From Neisseriaceae bacterium HSC-16F19 (GTDB lineage Bacteria; Pseudomonadota; Gammaproteobacteria; Burkholderiales; Neisseriaceae), in assembly GCF_024171525.1 (NCBI RefSeq), contig NZ_JALJZY010000011.1:14358-78357 (forward strand): a stretch of DNA of 64,000 nucleotides. Reading direction: 5' to 3'. Position numbers and translations under genes: made by a program. The notes below the pieces were generated by a model. It ran no database searches. It was given only the letters and a program-made list of their open reading frames with translations, and was not told the DNA's origin. Position 1 is the stretch's first letter, and each line of letters begins with the position of its first letter. Shown here in pieces: positions 50,742 through 59,907 of the stretch.

Positions 50742-51401
50742 TTATGCCTGCGGCCAGCGGAAATCCGCACCGCACAGCGGCCAGAACAGCAATTCCGTCT
50801 GCCCCACCCGGATGCGGTCGCCCGCGTTCAGGGTCGGTTCGCCGCGGATGGTGCTGCCGTTGAGCATGGGCAGTTGGCGGCTGTCGCCGCGCTCGATAAA
50901 AAATTCGTTGGCATGGTGGTCGTACACCACCACCGCCTGCACGGCTTCGTCCAGCGCCGTATCGCGGTGCTCGCCGAAATCCAGACACACTTCCAGCCCT
51001 TCGCCCACGCCGATGCGGTTTTCGCCCTGAATCAGGCGGAAATCCTGCCCTTGCCCCGGCCCTGCCGCCACCACCAGCCAGCCGGTCACCGGAAACGCCG
51101 GGCCGCCGCCGCACGGTGCGGCTGCGGCGGTTTCAGCTGCCGCATCGACATCGGTTTCGGCTTCGGGTTCGAGGGCAGGCGCAGCGGTACGGATCACATC
51201 CACGTCCGGCAGCACCAGCTGGGTTTTCACACCGTTGTCCGCGGCTTCCGCGCCCAATATCTGCGTTTTCGGCGCCGCAGCGGCTGCCTGAACGGCGGGT
51301 GCGGGTTTGGCCGCGCCGCCGCCCTCGCCGCAATAGGGGCAGTCGCTGTGGATGGCTTGGTCGTAATAGTGTTTGTTGGCGGCACACAGCTTCATGGCCA
51401 T
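50742..51401 (-). CDS. FHA-domain protein with N-terminal cysteine cluster
   Basis: A 219-residue cytosolic protein. The N-terminus LCAANKHYYDQAIHSDCPYCG has Cys6 and the pair Cys21/Cys24, resembling a small zinc ribbon. A disordered acidic linker follows; Thr-Gln sites (KTQI, KTQL) within it are plausible phosphorylation targets. The C-terminal half (from about 105) is an FHA-type domain with NRIGVGEGLEVCLDF and a modified binding loop RGDSRQLPMLNGSTIRG. It is last of four genes, 10 bp after the FHA-protease gene, with a ribosome site AGGAAG. Confidence 0.78.
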   Translation of the reverse strand: MAMKLCAANKHYYDQAIHSDCPYCGEGGGAAKPAPAVQAAAAAPKTQILGAEAADNGVKTQLVLPDVDVIRTAAPALEPEAETDVDAAAETAAAAPCGGGPAFPVTGWLVVAAGPGQGQDFRLIQGENRIGVGEGLEVCLDFGEHRDTALDEAVQAVVVYDHHANEFFIERGDSRQLPMLNGSTIRGEPTLNAGDRIRVGQTELLFWPLCGADFRWPQA

Positions 51402-51411
51402 GGTGTCTTCC

Positions 51412-53169
51412 TTATGCTTGGGTCAGTCGGTAGGCGATGTCGCGCCCGGCCAGATACACGGTTTGTCCGGCACTGAGCGTGGTACGGCTGATGCGGCTGC
51501 CCACATCGTCCACAAAGGTGCCGTTGGTGGAACCGGCGTCTTCCAGCGTCACCACCCCCGCGGCATCCATGCTGATGCGGCAATGCACGCCGGAAACCTG
51601 CGGCCGCTCAATCACCACCTGGTTGCTGCTATTGCGCCCCACCGACACGGTTTGCCCGGCGGAGAGCACGATGTCCGGCAGGCTGTTGTCGAGCGCAACC
51701 AGCTTCCACGCGGCGGCCAGCACCGTGCCCGGCTGCGGCGCTTCCCAACGGTAGCGCGCCACGGCGGCATCTTGGGTCAGTTGCAACTCGTCACCGTGCT
51801 GCAAGGTGGCGTGGGTCACTTTCTGGCCGTTAACAAACGTGCCGTTGGTGCTGCCCAGGTCTTCCACCTGGATGCGGCTGCCGTCAAACAGCAGGCGCAC
51901 ATGGCGGGCGGAAACCTGTGCCTGGTCAACGATGATGTCCGCAGGATCCATGCGGCCCAGCAATTGGGCGCGGCCCGCACTCAGCACTATCGGCGCACCG
52001 CCGCTGAGCGAAACCAAGCGGGTACTGCCGCCAGCCGGGGCGGCCTGCACCGTGCCCGGATGTGCCGCCGGCGCGGGTCTCGGCGCGGGAGACGGAGACG
52101 ATGCCGCAGCACCCTGCTGCATGCCGACGATTTTGCGGATAAGTTGTGAATTGATGGGCGGATTCATGCCCGCTTTCACCTGCGATTTGAGGCGCATCAG
52201 GTACAGGCCGCCGCCTGCGGCCAGCAACACCAGCACACCCATGCCCGCATAGAGCAGCATCATCTGGCTGCGGGTTTGTGCCGTGGCGGCATCCACGCAT
52301 TGCGCCTTGGCTTGCACAAAAGCCACGTTCTGGCTTTGCAGCATGGGCACCAGCTCGCTGTTGGCCACCGCCAGCAGGGTGTTGAGCTGCACGCGGTGTC
52401 CGGCGTAATTGGTGCCCACCACCTGGCCGCAGCTGTTCACCAGCGGGCCGCCGCTGTTGCCGCCGCTGATGGGCGCATGGTGCTCCCAGGTGTCTTTGTT
52501 GTCGGCATTTTTAAAATGGCGCTTGAGCGTGCCCTCGGCAATCACCGCTTTGACATAGCTCTCCGGATCGCCCAAGCCGCGGCTGGCACTCAAATCGTCC
52601 GAGGCACCGGGGAAACCCAGCGAAAACACCGCCTGGGTGGCCTGAATATGGTCGAGCGAAGCCAAAGACAAAGGTTTGCCCTGCAAACCGTCTATCTGCA
52701 AAACACTCAGGTCTTTGGCGCTGTCGCTGGTGAGCAGCTTGGCGGGCAGCAGTTCCATTTTCGGCGCCAGGGTGTGCACCAGAAACACCTGCGCCGGGCC
52801 CAGATGCGCTAAATCCGGCGGCAGCTGCGCGGCGGCCACGTGGTCGTTGGTGACCAGATGGCCGTTTTTCGACACCAGATAGCCGGAGCCGTGGCCCATA
52901 TGCAGGAACAGACGGCCGCCGTTGCGGAAGAACATCATCATGCCGCCATCGTCGTTGGTCACCACCACATAGCCTTTGTCGTTAATGGACGAGAGCATGG
53001 CGGGCGAGACGATGCGGTCCACGGCGGCGGCGGGCAGCGGCAGGCCGATCCACAAGCGGTATACCGAATGCGAGGCATCCAGCACCGCCTGCTGGCTGGC
53101 CAAGACCGGCCAGGGCAACAGGCACAGCAACCAGGCCAGCCACACGGCTTTGCGACCGAAAATCTTCAT
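51412..53169 (-). CDS. Transmembrane trypsin-like protease with two cytoplasmic FHA domains
   Basis: A 585-residue membrane protein. A signal peptide (1-24) leads to a trypsin-fold domain with the full triad: His110 in TNDHV, Asp153 in AKDLSVLQ and Ser239 in GGNSGGP. A membrane helix (303-325) is followed by a Pro/Ala linker and two FHA domains (about 390-470 and 490-585), each with GSTNGTFV, which bind phosphothreonine. The topology places the protease in the periplasm and the FHA pair in the cytoplasm. It follows the PP2C gene by 36 bp and has the ribosome site AAAGGAAA. It could relay kinase signals outward; this is inference. Confidence 0.9.
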   Translation of the reverse strand: MKIFGRKAVWLAWLLCLLPWPVLASQQAVLDASHSVYRLWIGLPLPAAAVDRIVSPAMLSSINDKGYVVVTNDDGGMMMFFRNGGRLFLHMGHGSGYLVSKNGHLVTNDHVAAAQLPPDLAHLGPAQVFLVHTLAPKMELLPAKLLTSDSAKDLSVLQIDGLQGKPLSLASLDHIQATQAVFSLGFPGASDDLSASRGLGDPESYVKAVIAEGTLKRHFKNADNKDTWEHHAPISGGNSGGPLVNSCGQVVGTNYAGHRVQLNTLLAVANSELVPMLQSQNVAFVQAKAQCVDAATAQTRSQMMLLYAGMGVLVLLAAGGGLYLMRLKSQVKAGMNPPINSQLIRKIVGMQQGAAASSPSPAPRPAPAAHPGTVQAAPAGGSTRLVSLSGGAPIVLSAGRAQLLGRMDPADIIVDQAQVSARHVRLLFDGSRIQVEDLGSTNGTFVNGQKVTHATLQHGDELQLTQDAAVARYRWEAPQPGTVLAAAWKLVALDNSLPDIVLSAGQTVSVGRNSSNQVVIERPQVSGVHCRISMDAAGVVTLEDAGSTNGTFVDDVGSRISRTTLSAGQTVYLAGRDIAYRLTQA

Positions 53170-53205
53170 AGTGTTTCCTTTCTGATGTCTGATGCCTTGC
53201 AGCGC

Positions 53206-54273
53206 TTATTGTGATGCCGCACTGGCCGGGATGTCGGATGCGTCCGCGGGTGTTGGTGCGGCGGGCGCATCGGGCTCGCTCTCCTGCAAAATCTCCGAGG
53301 CGGCGGGCGGCAGTTGCTCCGGCGGCGGGGGCGGGGTTTTGCCGGACAACAGCCACCACGCTGCCAGGGCAATACAGCACAGCAACACCACCAGCGCGGC
53401 CACGCGCAGGATGTAGCGCAGCGTGCCGCCTGCCGCCTGCGGTGCGGGTGCGGGTTCAGGCGCGGGCGCGGGTTCGGCCACCACGGTTTGGCGGCGCTGC
53501 TCTGTTGCTGTGGACGGTGCGGCAGTGGGTGTTGCAGCCTGTACCAGCACCAGCGACACATTGTCCTGATGCGGGTTTTGCTTGGCCGCCACCACCGCCA
53601 GCAAACCGGCCACCTGCTGCTCCAAGCTGCCTGAAACGGCATTGAGGGTGTCTTCGATTTCGCTGTCGCTCAGGGTTTGCACGCCGTCGCTGGCCAACAG
53701 CAGTTTGTCGCCCGGCGCCAGGCTGCCGCTGCCGCTGTCGGTATGGGCGATGTGGCCGCCGGTGACGGCACTGGTGACCGCATGGCGTGCCGGATGGCGT
53801 TCGGCCTCGGCGGCGGTCATCTCGCCCGAAGCGACCATTTTTTTCAAATCTTCGGCAAAGGCGTGGTTGGCGTTGATGCGCTTTAAGCGCCCCTGTTGCA
53901 AGGCATAAAGCGGGCTGTCGCCCACGCTGATGTAGTGATAGCGGTTGTGCGCTTCGTCCACCACCACCGCAATCACGGTGGTACCCATGCCGTTGAGTGC
54001 CGGTTGCTGTGCCAATACTTCGGCCAGCGCGGCATTGGCCGCATCCAATGCCTGCGGCAGGCTGGCGGCGGCATCGGCACCGCCCTGCTGCTGGAAATAG
54101 CTCAAAAACGCATTGACCACGGTGGTACTGGCGGTCTGGCCGCCGGTCTGGCCGCCCATACCGTCGGCCAGCACATAGAGTTTGCGCTGCGGCGCAAGCA
54201 CCAGATTGCCCAAGGCATCCTGCTGCTCGTCGCGGCTGCCGATGTCTTGGGCTTGGTAGAAGTTAATCTGCAT
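53206..54273 (-). CDS. PP2C-type Ser/Thr phosphatase with C-terminal membrane anchor
   Basis: A 355-residue protein. The PP2C domain (1-245) has the metal-site aspartates in DGMGG (Asp37), GDSPLY (Asp119), ASDGV (Asp196) and DNVS (Asp237), so it should be an active Mn2+/Mg2+ phosphatase. An Ala/Pro/Glu linker precedes one membrane helix (285-309) and a short Pro/Ala-rich tail. The catalytic domain is cytoplasmic. It lies between a kinase gene and an FHA-protease gene and probably opposes the kinase. Confidence 0.92.
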   Translation of the reverse strand: MQINFYQAQDIGSRDEQQDALGNLVLAPQRKLYVLADGMGGQTGGQTASTTVVNAFLSYFQQQGGADAAASLPQALDAANAALAEVLAQQPALNGMGTTVIAVVVDEAHNRYHYISVGDSPLYALQQGRLKRINANHAFAEDLKKMVASGEMTAAEAERHPARHAVTSAVTGGHIAHTDSGSGSLAPGDKLLLASDGVQTLSDSEIEDTLNAVSGSLEQQVAGLLAVVAAKQNPHQDNVSLVLVQAATPTAAPSTATEQRRQTVVAEPAPAPEPAPAPQAAGGTLRYILRVAALVVLLCCIALAAWWLLSGKTPPPPPEQLPPAASEILQESEPDAPAAPTPADASDIPASAASQ

Positions 54274-54376
54274 GGTTCTGTCTCCAGGGTTCGTTGGTCC
54301 CGCAACGAATCGGAATCGGCTTTTCAGGCAGCCCCAGTTTCAGGCAGCCATAGGGCGAACGGACAATTCGTTCACC

Positions 54377-55921
54377 CTAACAATCACGGTTTGACGCGGA
54401 GGCATCCATAAAATGGCGGCCTTTTTTGTCGGAGAAGGACAACACCAGCACCCCGCCCTGCCGGAACCACGGCGCTACATTGGGGTCGGCACAGGCCATT
54501 TTGGCCATTTCCGGCCCCAAGATGGCTTCCATCTGCTTGATTTGCGCGGCGCCGAGGCTGTTGGAATCCAGCTGCACAAAGGTGAGTTGGAAAAACAGCG
54601 TATTGCTGGCCGGGGCATACACCACCCGGTCCCAGCGCACTTCGCTGCTGAGCATTTTCGGCAAATCGCTGTTCATTTCGTCCACCTCGGCCTGGGTGAG
54701 GCCGCTGCCTCCGCTACTGCCGCCCGGCGGTGTTTCCGCACCGCTGCCGCCGCCCGGCAGGGTGATGGGCGGGTCTTCATGGCCGACCGTCTGCACCGGC
54801 GGTGTGGTCACGCTATCGCTGTTGCGCCCTATCAGCATCAAGGCCACTGCCACCACTGCCAGCAGCAGCACACCGCCGAGACCGCCCCACAGCCACCAGT
54901 TGGTGCCGCCGGAGGGTGCGGGCGCGGGTTTGGCTTTGAGGTTGATTTTGTGGCTGCCCTTGGCCGCTGCGGCTGCCGCCGGTGCGGCGGTGCGCGGCGG
55001 CGGCACGGCGGTGGCGGCACTTTGGGTCGGCAGCGGCGCCAGACCGAGCAGGGCCTGCTGCATGTCCATGGCACTTTGGAAACGGTTTTCCGCGCGCACG
55101 TTTAAGGCGTAATCCACCGCAGCGAGGAAATGGTGGCTGTACTGCCCTTCATACGTGCTGCCCGCCAGCTTGGGCTGGGTATCGTCGCCGGAAATGCGTG
55201 CCGGCGCTTCTTCGATGAGTTTGCGGGTCACCGCCTGGTAAATACAGGCGCCCAAGCTGTACAAATCCAGCGCCGGCATAAAGGTGTCGCGCGAATGGTA
55301 TTGCTCAATGGGGGCAAACGGCGGGGTGAGGATTTGCGTGAGCGGGCGGCTTTTCTGGCCGATGGCCTGGCGGGCGGCGCCGAAATCGATGAGCACGGGT
55401 ATGTGCTGGTCGGTGATAAAGATGTTTTCCGGCTTGATGTCGCGGTGCAGCAGCTGGCGCTCGTGGATGTATTTCAAGCCTTCCAGCAACGGGATAAACA
55501 CGCCGCACAGTTCTTCTTCGCGCGGTTTGGGGTGTTGTTTAATCCATTCGTGCAGGGTAATGCCGCGCAGATAGGGCATCACGAAATAGGCGGTGCCGTT
55601 GGCTTCAAACAGGTCGGTCACCTTGACGATGTGGGGATGGTTCAGGCCGTAGAGCAGCTTGGCCTCGTTGAAAAAGCTCTCCAGGCCCCAGTTGAACAGC
55701 TCTTCGTCGCTGCTGCTTTTGGCCTGGACGGTGTGGCCTTGCAGGCGCACGCCGCTGTCGGGGAAATATTCCTTGATGACGTGTTGCGAGCCCAGATGCA
55801 CGTGTTCGGCCAAATAAGTGATGCCGAACGCGCCCGAGCCGATGACTTTCAAAATGATATAGGTATGCAACTGGCTGCCTGCAACCAGCGCATCCGCCCT
55901 GTGGACACTGTGCTGCGTCAT
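54377..55921 (-). CDS. Receptor-like Ser/Thr kinase with unknown periplasmic domain
   Basis: A 514-residue kinase. The kinase domain (20-295) has IGSGAFG, Lys50 in HVIKEY, Glu86, HRDIKPEN (Asp161) and DFGAA (Asp179). After an Ala/Pro linker there is one membrane helix (342-364), a Gly/Ser/Pro spacer and a C-terminal domain (about 415-514) with two cysteines (MACADPN and the terminal NRDC) that I do not recognise. The start at 55921 is chosen for its ribosome site (GGATGGGG). It is first of a four-gene set. The kinase half is paralogous to that at 27211-29034, while the extracytoplasmic parts differ. Confidence 0.9.
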   Translation of the reverse strand: MTQHSVHRADALVAGSQLHTYIILKVIGSGAFGITYLAEHVHLGSQHVIKEYFPDSGVRLQGHTVQAKSSSDEELFNWGLESFFNEAKLLYGLNHPHIVKVTDLFEANGTAYFVMPYLRGITLHEWIKQHPKPREEELCGVFIPLLEGLKYIHERQLLHRDIKPENIFITDQHIPVLIDFGAARQAIGQKSRPLTQILTPPFAPIEQYHSRDTFMPALDLYSLGACIYQAVTRKLIEEAPARISGDDTQPKLAGSTYEGQYSHHFLAAVDYALNVRAENRFQSAMDMQQALLGLAPLPTQSAATAVPPPRTAAPAAAAAAKGSHKINLKAKPAPAPSGGTNWWLWGGLGGVLLLAVVAVALMLIGRNSDSVTTPPVQTVGHEDPPITLPGGGSGAETPPGGSSGGSGLTQAEVDEMNSDLPKMLSSEVRWDRVVYAPASNTLFFQLTFVQLDSNSLGAAQIKQMEAILGPEMAKMACADPNVAPWFRQGGVLVLSFSDKKGRHFMDASASNRDC

Positions 55922-56215
55922 AACCCCATCCTTTGCGCCATGCTGTGGAACAGGGGCGATTATAGCCCAATTGCCGCCGCTGTCATGACCGTGTTGCCGC
56001 CACACGGGCGGAAGGCATGGGAATGGAAGGTTTTTATGGGTTCTGCGGCATAAAACTCAAGGCTGCCTGAAAGCTGCGCCATATAATGCGTTAAATCGGC
56101 TTAAGAAATGCAAAGACGGGCGGAATCTGCCTGTTTTAACCGTTTGGTCATCCTGCTTTCAGGCCGCCTGAAACCCGTTTCTGACCACGATAAAACAAAT
56201 CACCGGTAGGGTGGG

Positions 56216-56281
56216 CATTTATGCCCACCATTTTAAGTCCCTGATAATGAAAAATGTGGTGGGCATAAATGCCCACCCTAC
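56216..56281. repeat. REP family C, inverted pair
   Basis: GTAG plus GGTGGGCATTTATGCCCACC and an inverted copy ending in CTAC. Confidence 0.84.
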
Positions 56282-56296
56282 GGCTGTAGACAATGC

Positions 56297-56330
56297 AAAA
56301 GGCTGCCTGAAACTTTTCAGGCAGCCTTTT
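56297..56330 (-). terminator. DUS-pair terminator of the ccs genes
   Basis: AAAAGGCTGCCTGAAA and its inverted partner ending in TTTT. Confidence 0.78.
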
Positions 56331-56347
56331 ATGTATCCGGCGATCAA

Positions 56348-57535
56348 TCACAAACCGCCATACGAATGCAAACCGCTCAAAAACATATTCACGCCCAAGA
56401 AGGCGAAGGCGGTGATAAACACGCCGATAATCGCCCACCATGCGAGGATGCGGCCGCGCCAACCGGCTACCAGGCGCATATGCAGCCACACGGCGTAGTT
56501 GAGCCACACGATAAAGGCCCAGGTTTCTTTCGGGTCCCAGCTCCAATAACGGCCCCAAGCTTCCGCCGCCCACAAGGCGCCCAAAATGGTGGCGATGGTG
56601 AAAAACAGAAAGCCCACGGCAATGGCCTTGTACATCACTTCTTCGATGGCCTGGGCTTCAGGCAGCCACGCCGCCTGTGGGCGCTTGATTTTCCACAATT
56701 CGGCGATGCCGAACATGGCCGCCATACAGAAAGCGCCGTAGCCGATAAAATTGGCGGGCACATGGATTTTCATCCACCACGATTGCAGCGCCGGAATCAG
56801 CGGCTGGATTTGGTGGGCGCCGCGGGCAAAGCTGTACCACAGCACAAAGCCCACCAGCACGCCCATAAACAGATACACAAACGCACCCAGGCGCTGCATA
56901 TTGAAACGGCGCTCGTAATAAAGGTGCATCAGCCCGGTAATCACCATAAACAGGATGAAAACCTCATAGAGATTGGATACGGGAATGTGTCCGGCATCCG
57001 GGCGCAGCAGATAGCTCTCGTGCCAGCGCACCAAGAGGCCCACAAAACCCATCACCGCCGCGGCCCAGGCCAGGCCCGTGCCCAAATCCAAGAGCGTATT
57101 GCTGTCGCGGCGGCTGCGGTAGGCGGCAGCCGTACCCGCCAGATAGCAGGCAAAGGCCAAAAACACCAGCGCGCACTGCCACATAATGGCCGACTGGCTG
57201 CTCAAAAAATAACGCAGCAGAAATTTCTGCTCGCCGGCGGCAAAACTGCCGCCATAGAGTGCCACCGAGGCATAGGCCAACAGCAGCACCAGCGGCACAT
57301 ACCAGCGCAGCGGTTTGAAAAACCAGCCCAAGGCCACGGTGGAGAGCGCCGTGCCCCACAAAATCGCCACTTCGTAGCCGTCCATATGGCCGCGGGCGAA
57401 ACCGAATTGGGCATAGCCTGCCACCAGCAGCACAAATACGGCAAACAGCCAGTCCCAAACACCGAGACGGCGCAGCAGACGCCGCTCCGCCAGCAAGGCA
57501 TGCTGCGGCAGGGCGCCGGTTTTACTGTTCATCAT
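56348..57535 (-). CDS. ccsA: Cytochrome c biogenesis protein CcsA (ResC)
   Basis: With CcsB it exports heme and ligates it to apocytochromes c (system II). The 395-residue membrane protein has about ten helices, the tryptophan-rich heme-handling motif WGRYWSWDPKETWAF and conserved histidines flanking it. The start at 57535 (or the next ATG at 57532) overlaps the end of ccsB by about 14 bases, indicating translational coupling. The longer frame to 57619 lies inside ccsB. Confidence 0.93.
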   Translation of the reverse strand: MMNSKTGALPQHALLAERRLLRRLGVWDWLFAVFVLLVAGYAQFGFARGHMDGYEVAILWGTALSTVALGWFFKPLRWYVPLVLLLAYASVALYGGSFAAGEQKFLLRYFLSSQSAIMWQCALVFLAFACYLAGTAAAYRSRRDSNTLLDLGTGLAWAAAVMGFVGLLVRWHESYLLRPDAGHIPVSNLYEVFILFMVITGLMHLYYERRFNMQRLGAFVYLFMGVLVGFVLWYSFARGAHQIQPLIPALQSWWMKIHVPANFIGYGAFCMAAMFGIAELWKIKRPQAAWLPEAQAIEEVMYKAIAVGFLFFTIATILGALWAAEAWGRYWSWDPKETWAFIVWLNYAVWLHMRLVAGWRGRILAWWAIIGVFITAFAFLGVNMFLSGLHSYGGL

Positions 57536-59543
57536 GATGCAAATCCTTGTGCAATTGTTCGAGCTTGGCCGCGTGCTGCGGGAATTCCTGCGCCAAATCG
57601 CGCGCATGGCGGTTGGCACTCATGGCAAAACGCATGCCCTCGGCGCCGAACAAAATCCAGGCCCGCTTTTCGCGGACATAAAACATAAATACCGAACCCA
57701 ACACCAACAACAGCGAGCCCAGATACACCAAGCCCTGGCCGGGCGAGCGTGTCATTTGCAGGCCGGAGGATTTCACCTCGCTGTAACCGGACAGCTGCAT
57801 CAGCATGGGCGCGGGATAACGGGTCAGACCGGTATAGCCGTCGAGGCTGTTGAGCACAAAACGGTTGCGTGCCGGGTCTTCGTGTCCCCAGGCGCTCTGG
57901 CCGCTCTGTACCAGCGCTTCGCTCAAGGACAGGTCGGCGGCAGCATACAGCAACTGATAGAAAAATTCGCGCATTTTTTCCTGTTCCGGTGCCGGAATAC
58001 GCTCGGCAACAAAATCGTTCAGCGCCACATAACCGCCCTCGCTGAACAGGCGCAATACCTGTTGCACCGCCTCTTTAAACGAAGCGCGGCGCCCGGCTTC
58101 CACGTCTTTTACCGCCGCCTCGGCCACTTTCTCGCGCAAATCCGCATCCAGCCACACTTGGCGCAAGGCCATAAAGGTGTCGATTTTGCCGTCGCGGTCG
58201 GCCGGCAGCATCAGCCAGCGGAAAGGGTCGCCGACATTGCTGCGCGCGCCGCTGGCAAAAAACCACGCCTCCTCGCGCTTGAGCGGCAGCATATAGTTCA
58301 TAAATTCATGTGCCTGCCCGGCCGCATCGCGGATTTTATAAGTCACCGTGGGGCCGACATTGCGCATGGCCGCCTGGTCTTGGTTAACACTGCGCACGTC
58401 GTGCATTTTCTGCTGCCAGCTTTTGTCCGCCACCGCGGCTTCGTCTTCGTTTTCCACATTGATGGGGCGCAATTCGCCGAATTCCAGCGTGTAGTCTTCC
58501 TGCCGCAGCTTGAAGGGGAAGTCGTTCATGGACACCGCTTCCATGCTGGTGGGCGCGGCCTGCGGCGAGGCCAAATCCCAGCTGTTGAAACGCAGCTTGG
58601 AGCCGCCGTCGCCGAAGCTGGCTTGGTAAATGGTGATGCCGTGCACGGTGAGCGGATGGTTGACACGGATGGTGGTGTCGGTTTTTTCGCCGGTGGCCTT
58701 GTCGGTGACGGTGATGTCGCTGGCAAAGTTTTTCGGCATGCCGGTATCGTAGTATTCCACATGGAACTGGCGCAGCGTCACCATAAACGGCAAGTCCTGC
58801 ACCAGAAAACCGTTGCCGGCATTGAGAAACACCACATCGGCGCTCTGCCCTTCGGACACATTGACATCGCCGCGAAACGACAGCGTGCCGCTGTCGAGAC
58901 GGCTTTCGGGCTTGAATTCCTTGGCCACCAGCGTGGTCGCATCCGGCACCAGACGGCCGCTGACCACGCCCAGCTTCAGCCACATATTGCTGTCAATCAG
59001 GCCGCCCAAGCAAATCACCACAATGGCGGCGTGGGCACAGATATAGCCCAGCTTGTTGGCACTGCCTTTTTTCGCCGCCAACAGCACTTCGCCGTTGTCG
59101 CGATGCACGCTTTTGACCGCAAAACCGGACACCTCCAGATAACGCTGCACCACTTCCGGCGCCAAGGGCGGCAGCAGGGTGCTGTGCGGCATATGCGCCA
59201 GCGACTGGCGCGTGGCTTTGAGGCGGAAGGAGCGCATTTCGCGCACAAAAGGCGGGATATTGCGCCACAGGCACAAACTGGTGGAGAGCACCAGAAACAG
59301 CATGATGACCACGAACCAAGACGAGGAATACACATCGTAAAGGCCGAGGAATTGGAATACGGGATGCCAGAACGGGCCGAATTCGACCAGATAGCCGGTC
59401 ATGGATTCGTTCTGTTTCAAGACCGTACCGACCACCGAGGCCAGGCCCAACAGGCACAGCAAGGCCACCGCAAAGCGCATGGAGCTGAGAAAGGCAAACC
59501 ACGGGCGGCGGATGAGCGGGGTACGGGAAGAAGATTTAGACAT
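57522..59543 (-). CDS. ccsB: Cytochrome c biogenesis protein CcsB (ResB)
   Basis: System II partner of CcsA that holds apocytochrome and reduced thiols. The 673-residue protein has three N-terminal helices (about 20-40, 75-95, 165-185), a large periplasmic domain and a final helix near 610. The conserved NHPLTVHGITIYQASFGD segment (about residues 305-322) fits ResB. The start at 59543 (MSKSSSRTPLIRR) fits the family better than the ATG at 59579. The cytochrome gene lies upstream. Confidence 0.92.
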   Translation of the reverse strand: MSKSSSRTPLIRRPWFAFLSSMRFAVALLCLLGLASVVGTVLKQNESMTGYLVEFGPFWHPVFQFLGLYDVYSSSWFVVIMLFLVLSTSLCLWRNIPPFVREMRSFRLKATRQSLAHMPHSTLLPPLAPEVVQRYLEVSGFAVKSVHRDNGEVLLAAKKGSANKLGYICAHAAIVVICLGGLIDSNMWLKLGVVSGRLVPDATTLVAKEFKPESRLDSGTLSFRGDVNVSEGQSADVVFLNAGNGFLVQDLPFMVTLRQFHVEYYDTGMPKNFASDITVTDKATGEKTDTTIRVNHPLTVHGITIYQASFGDGGSKLRFNSWDLASPQAAPTSMEAVSMNDFPFKLRQEDYTLEFGELRPINVENEDEAAVADKSWQQKMHDVRSVNQDQAAMRNVGPTVTYKIRDAAGQAHEFMNYMLPLKREEAWFFASGARSNVGDPFRWLMLPADRDGKIDTFMALRQVWLDADLREKVAEAAVKDVEAGRRASFKEAVQQVLRLFSEGGYVALNDFVAERIPAPEQEKMREFFYQLLYAAADLSLSEALVQSGQSAWGHEDPARNRFVLNSLDGYTGLTRYPAPMLMQLSGYSEVKSSGLQMTRSPGQGLVYLGSLLLVLGSVFMFYVREKRAWILFGAEGMRFAMSANRHARDLAQEFPQHAAKLEQLHKDLHHDEQ

Positions 59544-59907
59544 GGAACACGGAACTCGGAGCCGCCAGAGCGGCACCATAATGGAAGACAGGTAGGGACA
59601 TAGCGGTTTTCAGGCAGCCTGATGATCGCAGGGTGGGCATTTATACCCGCCAAACATCAAACGGACGTCATTCCCGCGCAAGCGGGAATTCATGGAAAAA
59701 TTTAAGCAAACGCCCATTAAAATGATGGTTTCCCAAGCTGACGGATATTCCCACCTACGCGGGAATGACGGCGGCTAAGGTTTCAGGCTTTCCTGCGTAA
59801 TGCAGCGAAGTTGAAGGGTTCTGCACAAACTGCAGGCTGCCTGAAACAGCACAGCCGCACGACACGGACGCGGTGCCCGATGCAGTGCGGCCTTTCAAAC
59901 ACACCGA
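59544..59907. other. Intergenic region cytochrome c4-ccsB
   Basis: This 364-bp gap holds half of a family C REP (about 59629-59652) running into a dRS3-flanked element (59661-59775), and a DUS at 59833. No gene is seen. Confidence 0.7.
59661..59775. repeat. dRS3-flanked intergenic element
   Basis: dRS3-type palindromes at 59670-59689 and 59747-59766 bracket about 57 bases related to the segment between the dRS3 copies at 72-168 (shared GACGTCATTCCCGCG and GGGAATGACGGC ends). It lacks the GACCTTTGCAAAAC termini of that copy. Confidence 0.72.

Larger units (their letters stand above)
55922..56347. other. Intergenic region upstream of the kinase gene
   Basis: This 426-bp gap holds DUS variants (near 56063 and the hybrid TTCAGGCCGCCTGAA at about 56157-56171), a family C REP pair (56216-56281) and the ccsA terminator. 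The kinase promoter must lie in 55930-56150 but is not obvious. Confidence 0.65.

Noticed and set aside
50742..56005. Type VI secretion regulatory cluster
   Set aside because: Kinase, PP2C and FHA genes accompany some T6SS loci, but no structural T6SS gene is seen within the window.
57534..59603. 689-codon plus-strand frame opposite ccsB
   Set aside because: Antisense shadow of ccsB, no ribosome site or recognisable domain.
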